Source: Agreia sp. COWG
GTDB taxonomy: Bacteria; Actinomycetota; Actinomycetes; Actinomycetales; Microbacteriaceae
Length of the DNA stretch: 64,000 nt
NCBI RefSeq assembly: GCF_904528075.1
Contig: NZ_LR882035.1
Location: 1,550,001-1,614,000 of the forward strand
Reading direction: 5' to 3'
Part shown: one piece after another, positions 22,042 through 31,946 of the stretch
Layout: each line of letters begins with the position of its first letter
How positions within the stretch are numbered: the first letter of the stretch is position 1
The notes under the pieces: generated by a model
The model's database searches: none
Told to the model about the DNA's origin: nothing
The model's input: only the letters and a program-made list of their open reading frames with translations
Made by a program: the position numbers and the translations under genes

Positions 22042-23397
22042 CTATTGATTGCGGGTGATCTGGCGCAGCTTGGCGAGCCGTGCCGAGACGTCGCGCTCGT
22101 TTCCGTGCTCGGTCGGCCTGTAGTACCCGGTGTTCGCCAACTCGTCGGGAAGATACTGCTGTGCAAGTACCCCCCTGGGGTCGTCGTGCGGGTACTTATA
22201 GCCCTTGCCGTGGCCCAAGCGCTTGGCCCCCGGATAGTGCGCGTCGCGCATGTGCTTCGGTACGCGACCGAATTTGCCGGCCCGGATGTCTGCGATCGCC
22301 TGGTCGACCGCCAGGTACGACGCATTCGACTTCGGTGCCGTCGCCAGATAGACGGTGGCCTCGGCGAGCGGAATTCGCCCCTCGGGCATGCCGATGAACT
22401 GCACCGCGTCGGCGGCCGCGACGGCGATGACGAGCGCCTGCGGGTCGGCCAGCCCGATGTCTTCGGATGCGGACACGATGAGGCGACGACAGATGAATCT
22501 CGGATCTTCGCCGGCCTCGATCATGCGGGCGAGATAGTGCACGGCGGCGTCGACGTCTGATCCCCTGATCGACTTGATGAACGCGCTGATGACGTCGTAG
22601 TGCTCGTCGCCGTTGCGGTCGTAGCGCAGCAGCGCACGGTCGACCGCCTGGGCGACCGTCTCCTCGGTGATCAGGGGCACGTCGTCGCCAAACGTGGCCT
22701 CGGAGCCCGCGGGCCTTCCGGCGAGGATCGACCCCGCGGATGCCTCGAGCGCGGTGAGGGCGCGCCGCGCATCACCGGAGGCGAGGCGCACGATGGCTGA
22801 ACGCGCGTCGGGATCGAGACGCACCCGGCCGTCGAGCCCGCGAGCATCCGATACCGCCCTGTCGACGACCACGCCCAGATCGTCGTCGCTCAGCTGCTCG
22901 AGGGTCAAAAGGAGCGATCGCGACAGCAGCGGCGAAATGACAGAGAACGACGGATTCTCTGTGGTCGCGGCGACGAGGATGACCCAGCCGTTCTCGACCC
23001 CCGGCAGCAAAGCGTCTTGCTGGGCCTTCGTGAACCGGTGGATCTCGTCGAGGAACAGCACCGTCGACAGCCCGTAGAGGTCGCGACTGCGGAAGGCGTC
23101 TTCCATCACCTGCCGCACGTCTTTCACCCCGGCAGTGACCGCCGACAGCTCGACGAACTTGCGACCTGAGCTGTGGGCTATCGCCTGTGCCAACGTGGTC
23201 TTGCCCGTTCCCGGAGGCCCCCACAGAATGACGGATACGGAGCCCTGCGTGCCCTCGGTGTCGGAAGCCAGGTTCACCAGAGGCGAGCCGGGTCGAAGGA
23301 GGTGCTTCTGGCCGGCCACCTCGTCGAGCGACTTCGGACGCATGCGCACGGCGAGGGGAACCGATCCGGAGTGGAGCCCGGGCTGCGAGGAGACCAT
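22042..23397 (-). CDS. rarA: Replication-associated recombination protein A (MgsA/RarA AAA ATPase)
   Basis: 451 aa. It is an AAA+ clamp-loader-like ATPase acting at stalled replication forks. The N-terminus [17 protein letters not shown] is the family start; Walker [16 protein letters not shown] is near 60, Walker B FLDEIHRF near 113, and the sensor [11 protein letters not shown] follows. The C-terminal tetramerisation region includes [23 protein letters not shown]. The full length is normal. It is divergent from the cyclophilin gene. Confidence 0.96.
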   Translation of the reverse strand: MVSSQPGLHSGSVPLAVRMRPKSLDEVAGQKHLLRPGSPLVNLASDTEGTQGSVSVILWGPPGTGKTTLAQAIAHSSGRKFVELSAVTAGVKDVRQVMEDAFRSRDLYGLSTVLFLDEIHRFTKAQQDALLPGVENGWVILVAATTENPSFSVISPLLSRSLLLTLEQLSDDDLGVVVDRAVSDARGLDGRVRLDPDARSAIVRLASGDARRALTALEASAGSILAGRPAGSEATFGDDVPLITEETVAQAVDRALLRYDRNGDEHYDVISAFIKSIRGSDVDAAVHYLARMIEAGEDPRFICRRLIVSASEDIGLADPQALVIAVAAADAVQFIGMPEGRIPLAEATVYLATAPKSNASYLAVDQAIADIRAGKFGRVPKHMRDAHYPGAKRLGHGKGYKYPHDDPRGVLAQQYLPDELANTGYYRPTEHGNERDVSARLAKLRQITRNQ

Positions 23398-23448
23398 TCG
23401 ACAAGGCTACCGGGAGCCCCCGACAGCCCGAGGTTTCGGCCCGTCATG

Positions 23449-23478
23449 TTGGGAACATCACCCGTCGGCCCGTAAAGT
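23449..23478 (+). promoter_or_regulatory. Promoter for the cyclophilin gene
   Basis: TTGGGA (23449-23454) and TAAAGT (23473-23478) are separated by 18 bases in the 172-bp gap between the divergent rarA and cyclophilin genes. The leader would be about 85 nt. Confidence 0.45.
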
Positions 23479-23569
23479 TCAGGAGGGAATCGCAGACCAC
23501 GCCGGTCGCAGACGGTCCCATCACCCGCAAACGAACTGTTCGCCCCTTCAACCGGGCGATGGAGGACCA

Positions 23570-24370
23570 GTGGCACCGAGGAATCAGGAACGAGAGGCTC
23601 GCGCCAGCAGGCAGCGGCTGCGGGACTATCAGGCGCGGCAGACGATGCACAGCTCGAAGATCGCCCGGCGCAGGCGCGACAACATTCTGGCGATCATCGT
23701 GGTCATTCTGGTCGTGGCAGCCGCCACGGTCGTGCAGGTCTTCTACTTCTCCGGAGGACCCGGCACGCCGAGCCCCGTCCCCAGCACGACGGCGGCCTCG
23801 ACAGAGACACCGGCACCCACATCGACGGCGAACTCGGCACAGGTTCCCGATCCCGCCGGCGCCGAGGGACGCACCTGGACCGGGCAGATGACCATCAACG
23901 ACATCCCACTGGGGATTCAGCTTGACGGTGCGGCGGCACCCCAGGGCGTGGCGAACTTCATCTCACTGTCGACCGCAGGTTTCTACAACGGCCTCACCTG
24001 CCACCGGCTGACGACGTCGCCCGGCTTCGGCGTGCTGCAGTGCGGCGATCCCAACGGCGACGGCTCAGGCGGTCCCGGCTACAGCTTCGGCCCCATCGAG
24101 AACGCCCCGGCGGGCGATGTCTATCCGGCGGGCACGATCGCCATGGCTCGACAGGGCGGCAACGCGTCGAGCATGGGAAGCCAGTTCTTCATCGTGTACG
24201 AAGACACGACCATTCCGTCGGATGCCGCGGGCGGCTACACGGTGCTCGGCCAGGTCACCAGCGGGCTCGACGCCCTGAAGTCCGGCGTCGTGGATGCGGG
24301 CACGAAGGACGGCTCCACCGACGGCGCGCCCGCCGTAGAGGTTAAGATCGGCTCTATCGCGGTTCAATAA
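23570..24370 (+). CDS. Membrane-anchored peptidyl-prolyl cis-trans isomerase, cyclophilin type
   Basis: 266 aa from GTG 23570, which has GGAGG 4 bases upstream; the frame is open further upstream but without conservation. N-terminal residues 1-35 are basic (Arg-rich), a transmembrane helix spans about 38-59 (NILAIIVVILVVAAATVVQVFYF), and a Thr/Pro/Ala linker follows. The C-terminal cyclophilin domain has NFISLSTAGFYNGLTCHRL, the substrate site GTIAMARQGGNASSMGSQFFI, and LGQVTSGLDAL. It probably folds exported proteins on the outer membrane face. The usual active-site Arg of CHRL is kept. Confidence 0.93.
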   Translation: MAPRNQEREARASRQRLRDYQARQTMHSSKIARRRRDNILAIIVVILVVAAATVVQVFYFSGGPGTPSPVPSTTAASTETPAPTSTANSAQVPDPAGAEGRTWTGQMTINDIPLGIQLDGAAAPQGVANFISLSTAGFYNGLTCHRLTTSPGFGVLQCGDPNGDGSGGPGYSFGPIENAPAGDVYPAGTIAMARQGGNASSMGSQFFIVYEDTTIPSDAAGGYTVLGQVTSGLDALKSGVVDAGTKDGSTDGAPAVEVKIGSIAVQ

Positions 24371-24436
24371 GCGGGCTGCCGTTCGTGCAATAGGCTTCAA
24401 TCGCGCAATCCGAACAACGTCGACAGGGTGATTTTC

Positions 24437-25666
24437 GTGACCAGTAGTACTGAGCATCCATTTGGACGTGTAGATGAGACCGGTACGGTCTATCTGCGCG
24501 AAGCCTCCGGAGAGCGTGTGATCGGGCAGTATCCCGATGGCACGGCCGAGGAGGCTCTTGCCTACTTCGAACGCAAATACACCGATCTGGCGGGTCAGGT
24601 CACGTTGCTGGAACAGCGCGCGAAGCGCGGTGCATCCGCCGCCGACATCGGCAAGGCCGTGAAGACGCTCACCGACGCGGTGTCGAGCGCTAATGCGCTG
24701 GGCAACCTCGAGGCGCTCTCCGTTCGCCTGGCGGCCCTGACCGAGACCCTCGGAGCACTCAACGAGCAGCAGTCGGCCGAGGCGAAGGCACAGTTGGCCG
24801 AGGCGATCGCCTATCGCACCTCGATCGTCACCGAGATCGAGGCACTGGCTGCCGAGGATCCCGCCAAGGCGCAGTGGAAGCAGGTGACCGCGAGTCTCGA
24901 CGCCCTGTTCTCACGGTGGCAGAAGCATCAGCAGGAGGGCCCACGACTTCCACGCACCGAGGCGAACGACCTGTGGAAGCGCTTCCGTGACGCGCGCACG
25001 CTCATCGAGCAGCATCGCAAGGCATTCTTCTCCGAGCTCGACAATGCCCACCGAGATGCCCGTACGAAGAAGCAGCAGTTGGTGACGGCTGCAGAGGCGC
25101 TGGCCGAAAAGGGAGCAGACGGCGTGAACGCCTACCGCGATCTTCTCGACGAGTGGAAGAAGGCGGGCCGGGCCGGCAAGCGCTACGACGACTCCCTCTG
25201 GGATAAATTCAAGGCCGCCGGTGACGTGCTCTACGGCGCCCGTAGCGAGATCGTCGCGAAAGACGACGAGGAGTTCGCCGGAAACCTCACGCTCAAGCAG
25301 CAGCTTCTCGCCGAGGCGGAGCCGCTGTTGGCCGAGACCGACCGCGCACGGGCGAAAGAGCTGCTCACGAGCATCCAACGTCGTTGGGATGAGATCGGCA
25401 AGGTGCCACGAGACCAGGTCAAGATCATCGAAGACCGGCTCCGCAAGGTCGAGGCCGCCGTGCGCAAGCTCGATGAAGACTTCTGGCAGCGCAATAATCC
25501 GGAGAAGAAGGCGCGCGCGGAGGGTCTCGCCGGCCAGCTGAACGACGCCATAGAAAAGCTCGAGACAGAGATCGCCCAGGCCACGGCGGCGGGTGACACA
25601 CGCAAGGCGGCAGAGCTGCAGGAGTCCCTCGACGCCCGCAAGGTGTGGCTCGACGCCCTCGGCTAG
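24437..25666 (+). CDS. DUF349 domain protein, long coiled coil
   Basis: 409 aa from GTG 24437, with AGGGTG 6 bases upstream (GTG 24428 is possible). The N-terminal 40 residues resemble the usual start (FGRVDETGTVYLREASGERVIGQYPDG). The rest is several DUF349 helical repeats, each marked by a pattern like WKKAGRAGKRYDDSLWDKFKAAGD and RRWDEIGKVPRDQVKIIEDRLRKVE. The protein is nearly all charged helix. Actinobacterial members are found next to rel; function unknown. It ends just before a strong terminator. Confidence 0.88.
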   Translation: MTSSTEHPFGRVDETGTVYLREASGERVIGQYPDGTAEEALAYFERKYTDLAGQVTLLEQRAKRGASAADIGKAVKTLTDAVSSANALGNLEALSVRLAALTETLGALNEQQSAEAKAQLAEAIAYRTSIVTEIEALAAEDPAKAQWKQVTASLDALFSRWQKHQQEGPRLPRTEANDLWKRFRDARTLIEQHRKAFFSELDNAHRDARTKKQQLVTAAEALAEKGADGVNAYRDLLDEWKKAGRAGKRYDDSLWDKFKAAGDVLYGARSEIVAKDDEEFAGNLTLKQQLLAEAEPLLAETDRARAKELLTSIQRRWDEIGKVPRDQVKIIEDRLRKVEAAVRKLDEDFWQRNNPEKKARAEGLAGQLNDAIEKLETEIAQATAAGDTRKAAELQESLDARKVWLDALG

Positions 25667-25684
25667 CACACGTTCTCCACAGAA

Positions 25685-25714
25685 GGGCCGGGCCGGTGTG
25701 CCCGGCCCTTTTTT
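25685..25714 (+). terminator. Rho-independent terminator after the DUF349 gene
   Basis: Perfect 9-bp stem GGGCCGGGC / GCCCGGCCC with a 6-nt loop, followed by TTTTTT. It starts 18 bases after the DUF349 stop. Confidence 0.92.
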
Positions 25715-25726
25715 GTGGTGCACACT

Positions 25727-26302
25727 ATGGCCATGACCCGACTCGCATCCGTCCTCACCGAGTCCGATCTGCCCCTGAGTGAGCTCTGGGCCGCATGCCT
25801 CGATGGCGAGTTGGTACCCCTGTCCTCGACGGCGTTTCTTCTTGCGGATCTGCCCGCGACACCGATAGAACGAGCTCTCGCCGTGCGGCCGGTGCTCGGA
25901 GCGCGCATGCTCATCGAACGTGACAGCGCCGCCTGGGTCTTCGGCGCGCGTGACACGGCGCCGAGGCTGCACACGATCGCGATGAGGCACGCCCAGCGCA
26001 TGACCGTCAGCCGCTACGCGGCGACCGTCCGCGAGGTGGTGCTCAAACCCGGAGACACGACCACGGTTGCCGGAATCGAGATCACCACTCGATTGAGAAC
26101 GGCGGTCGACATTGCCCGGTCGAACGACTTCTCCCCGTGCAACGACGACATGGTGCTGTCTCGGCTCCTCGAGAACATCGACCTCGTCGCGTGCAGAGAG
26201 TATTTGGAGAGGGCGCGCAACCTCCCCGGCAAGTCGTTGGCGCTTCGTCGAATCACCGATGCTCTCGTGGCCTCGGCAGCTCGAGCGATCAGCCGTCGCT
26301 GA
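25727..26302 (+). CDS. AbiEi-antitoxin-like protein (solitary)
   Basis: 191 aa from ATG 25727 (ATG 25733 is also possible). No Shine-Dalgarno precedes it; the T-run of the upstream terminator ends only 12 bases before, so it may be leaderless or made from read-through. The pattern LPLSELWAACLDGELVPLSSTAFLLAD, WVFGARDTAPRL, then IEITTRLRTAVDIARS is that of the AbiEi-like antitoxin family that is common as singletons in Microbacteriaceae. There is no adjacent nucleotidyltransferase toxin. Its 3' end overlaps the convergent rel gene by 14 bases. Assignment is by pattern only. Confidence 0.6.
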   Translation: MAMTRLASVLTESDLPLSELWAACLDGELVPLSSTAFLLADLPATPIERALAVRPVLGARMLIERDSAAWVFGARDTAPRLHTIAMRHAQRMTVSRYAATVREVVLKPGDTTTVAGIEITTRLRTAVDIARSNDFSPCNDDMVLSRLLENIDLVACREYLERARNLPGKSLALRRITDALVASAARAISRR

Positions 26303-28541
26303 CCCGGTACACGTCGTACACCGCATCGATGCGGCGCACCGCGTTCAGCACCCGATCGAGGTGCGTCGTGTCACCCATCTCGAAGACGAAACGACTGATG
26401 GCCAACCGATCACTCGAGGTATGCACGGTAGCGGAGAGGATATTGACGTGGTGCTCGGACAGCACCCTGGTGACATCGGAGAGCAGACCCGACCTATCGA
26501 GCGCCTCCACCTGGATGTGAACGAGGAACAGGCTCTTCGACGACGGAGCCCATTCGACTTCGATCATGCGCTCGGGTTCGTTCAGCAGTGATGCCACGTT
26601 GTGACAGGCGGCCTGGTGCACCGAGACTCCGGAGCCGCGTGTCACGAAGCCCACGATCTTGTCCCCCGGAACCGGTGTGCAACATTTAGCGAGCTTGACC
26701 AAGATGTCGGGCGCGCCGCGCACGAGCACTCCAGAATCGCTCAGCTTGCTGCGCCGACGGCCGTGCACGACGACGTCGAGTTCGCTGTCCTCACTGATGG
26801 CCTCGGTCTGCAAGCCGGCGAGAACCTTCTCGATCACAGACTGGGTCGAGACGTGTCCCTCGCCGATGGCCGCGTACAGCCCGGAAACGCTGTCGTAGCG
26901 CATCGAAGAGGCGACCTCGGTGAACGAGTCCTGGCTCATGAGTTTCTGCAGGGGCAGGTTCTGCTTGCGCATGGCGCGGGCGATAGCGTCTTTGCCCTGT
27001 TCGATCGCCTCGTCGCGTCGTTCCTTGGTGAACCACTGCCGGATCTTGTTGCGCGCGCGGGGACTCTGCACAAACGCGAGCCAGTCCTGGCTTGGGCCGG
27101 AGTCGGGGTTCTTCGACGTGAAGACCTCGACCGAGTCGCCACTGTTCAGTGTCGACTCGAGGGGAACGAGACGGCCATTGACCTTGGCGCCCATCGTGCG
27201 GTGGCCCACCTCGGTGTGCACGGCGTAGGCGAAGTCCACTGGTGTCGCCCCGGCGGGCAGCCCGATCACCTTGCCCTTGGGGGTGAAGACGTAGACCTCC
27301 TTGGCACCGATCTCGAACCGCAGCGAGTCGAGGAACTCTCCAGGATCGGCCGTCTCAGCCTGCCAGTCTGAGATGCGTGCGAGCCAGGCCATATCGTTGT
27401 CGGTGCCCGGGTCTATCTGGGTCTTGTTGCCGCCGTTGACGCGCTCCTTGTACTTCCAGTGCGCAGCGACGCCGTACTCGGCTTGGCGATGCATCTCATG
27501 CGTTCGGATCTGGATCTCGACGGCGCGGCCGTTCGGACCGATCACAGTCGTGTGCAGCGACTGGTAGAGATTGAACTTCGGGGTGGCGATGTAATCCTTG
27601 AATCGTCCGGGAATGGGATTCCAGCGCGCGTGAATCGAACCGAGCACCGCGTAGCAGTCGCGCAGCGAGTTCACGAGCACCCGGATGCCCACCAGGTCGT
27701 AGATCTCATCGAAGTCGCGACCCCGCAGGATCATCTTCTGATAGATCGAGTAGTACTGTTTCGGGCGACCGACGACCTTGCCCCTGATCTTGGCGCTCTT
27801 GAGGTCGTCGTTGACGGAATCGATGACCTGCTGAACGTAGGCCTCTCGTTGCGGGGTGCGTTGGCGCACCAAGTTCTCGATCTCGACGTACAGCTTCGGG
27901 TACAGCACGGCGAAGCTCAGGTCCTCGAGCTCCCATTTGATGGTCTGGATGCCCAAGCGATGGGCGAGAGGCGCGTAGATCTCGAGCGTCTCCTTCGCCT
28001 TGCGCTCGGCGGATGCCGCGGGCACGAAACCCCAGGTACGGGCGTTGTGAAGCCGGTCGGCCAGCTTGATGATCAGGACCCGGATGTCGCGAGACATGGC
28101 GACGATCATCTTGCGTACGGTCTCGGCCTGAGCGCTGTCGCCGTACTTCACCTTGTCGAGCTTCGTCACGCCGTCGACGAGCATGGCGACTTCTTCGCCG
28201 AACTCCGCCCTGAGCTGGTCGAGCGAGTACTCGGTGTCTTCGACGGTGTCGTGCAGCAGAGCGGCAGCCACCGTCTTCGGACCGATGCCGAGGTCGGCGA
28301 GGATCTGGGCGACGGCCACGGGGTGGGTGATGTACGGCTCGCCGCTCCGCCTCTTTTGGCCGTCGTGCGCCCCCTCCGCAACGGAGTACGCCCGCTCGAC
28401 GACCGTGAGGTCGGCCTTTGGATGGTTCAGCCGCACGGTTCTCAGCAGCGTGTCGACGGCCCCCGACGGCTGCGCCCTGGAGAAGATGCGCGGAACGAGG
28501 CGGCGCAGGCTAGCGTTCGACGTCGTCGTGTTGTCCGTCAT
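26289..28541 (-). CDS. relA: Bifunctional (p)ppGpp synthetase/hydrolase Rel
   Basis: 750 aa, long Rel/Spo type. The N-terminal HD hydrolase has HDTVED near residue 94. The synthetase domain includes GRPKQYYSIYQKM, DLVGIRVLV and RFKDYIATPK; the RxKD form of the last is the mark of bifunctional Rel rather than synthetase-only RelA. TGS (VFTPKGKVIGLPAGATPVDFAYAVH, near 405) and a C-terminal ACT domain (from about 670) follow. It controls the stringent response. Its 3' end converges on the AbiEi-like gene. Confidence 0.97.
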   Translation of the reverse strand: MTDNTTTSNASLRRLVPRIFSRAQPSGAVDTLLRTVRLNHPKADLTVVERAYSVAEGAHDGQKRRSGEPYITHPVAVAQILADLGIGPKTVAAALLHDTVEDTEYSLDQLRAEFGEEVAMLVDGVTKLDKVKYGDSAQAETVRKMIVAMSRDIRVLIIKLADRLHNARTWGFVPAASAERKAKETLEIYAPLAHRLGIQTIKWELEDLSFAVLYPKLYVEIENLVRQRTPQREAYVQQVIDSVNDDLKSAKIRGKVVGRPKQYYSIYQKMILRGRDFDEIYDLVGIRVLVNSLRDCYAVLGSIHARWNPIPGRFKDYIATPKFNLYQSLHTTVIGPNGRAVEIQIRTHEMHRQAEYGVAAHWKYKERVNGGNKTQIDPGTDNDMAWLARISDWQAETADPGEFLDSLRFEIGAKEVYVFTPKGKVIGLPAGATPVDFAYAVHTEVGHRTMGAKVNGRLVPLESTLNSGDSVEVFTSKNPDSGPSQDWLAFVQSPRARNKIRQWFTKERRDEAIEQGKDAIARAMRKQNLPLQKLMSQDSFTEVASSMRYDSVSGLYAAIGEGHVSTQSVIEKVLAGLQTEAISEDSELDVVVHGRRRSKLSDSGVLVRGAPDILVKLAKCCTPVPGDKIVGFVTRGSGVSVHQAACHNVASLLNEPERMIEVEWAPSSKSLFLVHIQVEALDRSGLLSDVTRVLSEHHVNILSATVHTSSDRLAISRFVFEMGDTTHLDRVLNAVRRIDAVYDVYRVSDG

Positions 28542-28597
28542 TGTGGGGCCTCCGCTGTCAATTATCCCCCGAGTCGAACGCGTTTCGAACCGCGTAG

Positions 28598-29629
28598 TTA
28601 CGCCGTGGGCTGACCCTCGACGACCGCATCGGCCGGCCGACCGGCCGACGTGGCACGGGCCCGCTCCGCCAAGGTGCGCTCGTTCTGCTTGCGGATCTTC
28701 GGCTCCGTCTCGCGCATCTGCGCGTACAGCGGAGCAGCCACGAAGATGGTCGAATACGTTCCGACAAGGATTCCGACCAACAGCGCGAGCGAGATATCGC
28801 GCAGGGTATCCGCACCCAGCACGAAGGCACCGATGAAGAGGATGGCGGCAACGGGAAGTGCCGCAACGACCGCCGTATTGATGGAGCGCACGAGGGTCTG
28901 GTTCACCGCGAGGTTGACCGCCTCGCCGAAGGTGAGGTGGGAGTCCTTGCCGATGCGCGCCGTGTTCTCACGCACCTTGTCGAAGACGACCACAGTGTCA
29001 TACAGCGAGTAGCCGAGAATCGTGAGGAAGCCGATGACCGCCGCGGGGGTGATCTCGAAGCCCGTTGCGGCGTAGACGCCCGCGGTCAGCACGAGGTCGT
29101 GCAGCAGCGCGACCATGGCCGCGGCGGACATCTTCCAGGTGCGGAAATAGATCGCCATGGCGATCCCGGCCAGGATCAAGAAGACGACGAGGCCTCGGAT
29201 GGCCTGGCCTGTGACGTCGGACCCCCACGAGGCGCCGATGAACGATGCGGTGATGTCATTCTCGCCCACCTTGTAGGCGGAGGCGAGGGCGGTGCGCACC
29301 TCTCCGGTCTCCTCCGTGGTGAGCTGATCGGTCTGCACACGAACTCCGGAAGCGCCCAGGGTGGAGACCCGAGCGACGGCCGAGGGCACCACGGAGGACA
29401 CGGCATCTTCTGCCGTGGACTGCGGGGTGTTGCCCACGTCGCTGATCACGAACTGCGATCCGCCGCGGAACTCGATACCGAAGTTGAACCCGCCCTTGGC
29501 GAGGGGGATGACGACCGACGCCACCATCAGCACGATGGCGATCGTGTACCAGATTCGACGGTGCTTGATGAAGTCGAAGGAACGCTTACCCGTGTAGAGG
29601 TCGTTGCCGAACTGCGCGAAACTCGCCAT
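28598..29629 (-). CDS. secF: Protein translocase subunit SecF
   Basis: 343 aa. There is an N-terminal helix at about 31-48, then a periplasm-equivalent P domain with FGIEFRGGSQFVI, then five helices. The SecF signature segment SLYDTVVVFDKVREN lies near residue 215. With SecD it drives the late stage of protein export using the proton gradient. The start overlaps the secD stop by one base. The C-terminus has a charged extension. Confidence 0.96.
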   Translation of the reverse strand: MASFAQFGNDLYTGKRSFDFIKHRRIWYTIAIVLMVASVVIPLAKGGFNFGIEFRGGSQFVISDVGNTPQSTAEDAVSSVVPSAVARVSTLGASGVRVQTDQLTTEETGEVRTALASAYKVGENDITASFIGASWGSDVTGQAIRGLVVFLILAGIAMAIYFRTWKMSAAAMVALLHDLVLTAGVYAATGFEITPAAVIGFLTILGYSLYDTVVVFDKVRENTARIGKDSHLTFGEAVNLAVNQTLVRSINTAVVAALPVAAILFIGAFVLGADTLRDISLALLVGILVGTYSTIFVAAPLYAQMRETEPKIRKQNERTLAERARATSAGRPADAVVEGQPTA

Positions 29630-31344
29630 CAGGAATCCTTCCCATCATTCTTCGTATCGCTGGGTCGATCTGCGGTGAGCTGGGCGGCCTTGCGCTCGGC
29701 GATGGTCTGGCGTCTTGCGGCCTCGCGGCTCGCCCCGGCCTTCTTCTCGGCGCTGGCGTCGACGGGCTTGCGGAACTCCGCCCGGCCCCGGTAGATGGCT
29801 CCGAGAGCCGTCGGGTCGAGGCCGGATGCCTTGTGCCCGCTCGAGAAGAACCTCGTCGAGGCCAGGAGTCTCAGCACCGGGTGGGTGAACAGTACGACCA
29901 CGAGCACGTCGATGACCGTCGTCACACCGAGGGTGAGGGCGAAACCTCGCACGTTTCCGACGGCGAGCACGTAGAGCACGACGGCCGAGAGCAGGTTGAC
30001 GGCCTTGGCCGCGTAGATGGTGCGCTTGGCCCGGCGCCAGCCGGCCTCGACGGCCGAGGCGAGGCCCTTGCCGTCGCGCAGCTCGTCTCGTATTCGCTCG
30101 AAGTACACGATGAAGGAGTCGGCCGTGAATCCGATCGCCACGATCAGACCGGCGACTCCGGCGAGGGAGAGGCGGAAGTCGATGCGCCACGACATGAGGG
30201 CGATCACGAGGTAGGTCAACACGCCGGCGATGACCAGCGAGGCCACTGTGACCAGGCCGAGGGCCCGGTACTGGAACAGCGAGTAGATCACCACGAGGAT
30301 GAGCCCGATCAGGCCGGCGATGAGGCCGGACAGCAACTGGGACGAGCCCAGGGTCGCCGAGACCGAGTCGTTGCTCTGCACAGTGAAGCCGATGGGCAGA
30401 GCGCCGAACTTCAGGTTGTCGGCGAGTGTCTTCGCCGTGTCCTGGGTAAAGGATCCCGAGATCTGGGGACGGCCGTCCGTGATCACCGCGTTCGTGGTGG
30501 GGGCGGAGATGACCTTGCCGTCGAGCACGATGGCGAACTGGTTCTGGCTGCCTGTGAGGGCATTCAGGCGGGTGGTGACGTCGGCGAACTTCGAGGTGCC
30601 TTCGTCGTTGAAGACGATGTTCACGACCCACTGGCCGGTCGAGGCACCGGTCTGCGTCGTGGCCAGTCCGCTCGAGGCATCGGAGATCATCTCTCCGGTG
30701 ACTTCGACCGGCCCGAGGATGTACTTGGCCGAGCCGTTCTCCTCGCAGGCGAGGAGCGGCTTGTCGGCAGGTGCCTGCCCTGCATCCTGGGACTGCGTGG
30801 AGTCGCAGGTGAAATTCGCGAACTCATTCTGCAACGCCGGCGTGACGTAGTTGAGGTCGCTCGCGTTCGTCGGCGCAACGGTGGGTGTGTCCGACAACCC
30901 TTCCGCGGGGGTCGCTGTCGGCGTGACCGCCGCCGTCGGAGCGGCGTCCGCCACGAGCACTGGCCGGAACTCGAGCTTGGCCGACGACTCGATGCGATTC
31001 AGCGTGTCCTTGTCAGGCGTTCCCGGGATGGACACGACGATGTTCTTGCCGCCCTGGGTGCTGATCTCCGCCTCGGAGACCCCGGAGGCGTCGACGCGCT
31101 GGCGGATGATGGAGACAGCCTGGGTCAGCTGTTCGGCCGAGACTTCCTGGCCGCTCTCGAGCTTGGGAGCCAGGATGATCTGGGTTCCGCCCTCGAGGTC
31201 GAGGCCGAGCTTCAGACCCCAACCGGCTCCCGGTGCGCTCAGCAGAACGCCGCCGGCTATCGTGCCTGCCAGAACGGCGATGATGACGGCGAGCCAGATG
31301 AGCGTTCGCCACGCCTGTTTGACCGCGGAAATGGTTGGTGCCAC
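29629..31344 (-). CDS. secD: Protein translocase subunit SecD
   Basis: 571 aa from GTG 31344. There is one helix near the N-terminus (LIWLAVIIAVLAGTIAGGVLL), then GLDLEGGTQIIL, the large P1 domain with a low-complexity Ala/Thr/Pro insert around 155-180, and a five-helix C-terminal bundle with AGVAGLIVAIGFTADSFIVYFERIRDELRDG. It lies in the yajC-secD-secF unit next to the ruv genes. An Ala/Lys/Arg-rich cytoplasmic tail of about 60 residues ends the protein. Confidence 0.96.
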   Translation of the reverse strand: MAPTISAVKQAWRTLIWLAVIIAVLAGTIAGGVLLSAPGAGWGLKLGLDLEGGTQIILAPKLESGQEVSAEQLTQAVSIIRQRVDASGVSEAEISTQGGKNIVVSIPGTPDKDTLNRIESSAKLEFRPVLVADAAPTAAVTPTATPAEGLSDTPTVAPTNASDLNYVTPALQNEFANFTCDSTQSQDAGQAPADKPLLACEENGSAKYILGPVEVTGEMISDASSGLATTQTGASTGQWVVNIVFNDEGTSKFADVTTRLNALTGSQNQFAIVLDGKVISAPTTNAVITDGRPQISGSFTQDTAKTLADNLKFGALPIGFTVQSNDSVSATLGSSQLLSGLIAGLIGLILVVIYSLFQYRALGLVTVASLVIAGVLTYLVIALMSWRIDFRLSLAGVAGLIVAIGFTADSFIVYFERIRDELRDGKGLASAVEAGWRRAKRTIYAAKAVNLLSAVVLYVLAVGNVRGFALTLGVTTVIDVLVVVLFTHPVLRLLASTRFFSSGHKASGLDPTALGAIYRGRAEFRKPVDASAEKKAGASREAARRQTIAERKAAQLTADRPSDTKNDGKDS

Positions 31345-31428
31345 CGGCGAACTCAGCTTTCTTCAGCGCACACTACTCACTCCGCCAAGCGGAGGGGTGG
31401 CGTGCGTGGGGTAGGGAGGGGGAGGAGG

Positions 31429-31857
31429 TCAGTCGTCGATCTTGTTCGTCTTGGCGGGGTTCACGACCGGTGTCGTGGGCGAGACCTCGGGGGCGACAGC
31501 GTCGTTGGACTCCTCGACTCGCTCACCATACGCGGGCTCCGTCGTGGTGTCGACGCGATCTGCATCCGCGACGGCGATGCCGTCGACGTCTCCGTCGTGG
31601 TCGTCGATGACACGGGTGACCACCTGGCGGTGCACGGTCAGCACCGTTCCCGGCGAGGTCTCGAGCAGTACCTTGTTGTCTTCTTCGTCGATGTCGAGGA
31701 TGGTTCCGAAGACACCGAAATTGGTCATGACGTCTGCGCCGACCTGCACCTTCTGCTGCAACTCTGCTGCCTCACGCTGGCGCTTGCGGCTGTTGCGGAA
31801 CATGAAGAAGACCAGGACGGCCAGTACCGCGAGCATGCCAATGGTTAACGGATCCAT
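31429..31857 (-). CDS. yajC: Preprotein translocase subunit YajC
   Basis: 142 aa. An N-terminal transmembrane helix (DPLTIGMLAVLAVLVFFMF) is followed by RNSRKRQREAAELQQKVQVGADVMTNFGVFGTI, typical of YajC, and an acidic tail rich in Asp/Glu/Val. It associates with SecDF. The 84-bp gap to secD carries C-rich sequence with no clear signal. Confidence 0.93.
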   Translation of the reverse strand: MDPLTIGMLAVLAVLVFFMFRNSRKRQREAAELQQKVQVGADVMTNFGVFGTILDIDEEDNKVLLETSPGTVLTVHRQVVTRVIDDHDGDVDGIAVADADRVDTTTEPAYGERVEESNDAVAPEVSPTTPVVNPAKTNKIDD

Positions 31858-31946
31858 AAAAAAGAGGTGCCTTCCAGCAAATTAGGGGCGATCGTGGGCC
31901 TCATACTAACCGCGCCGTCTGACACGGGCACACGGGCCACAGTGAA

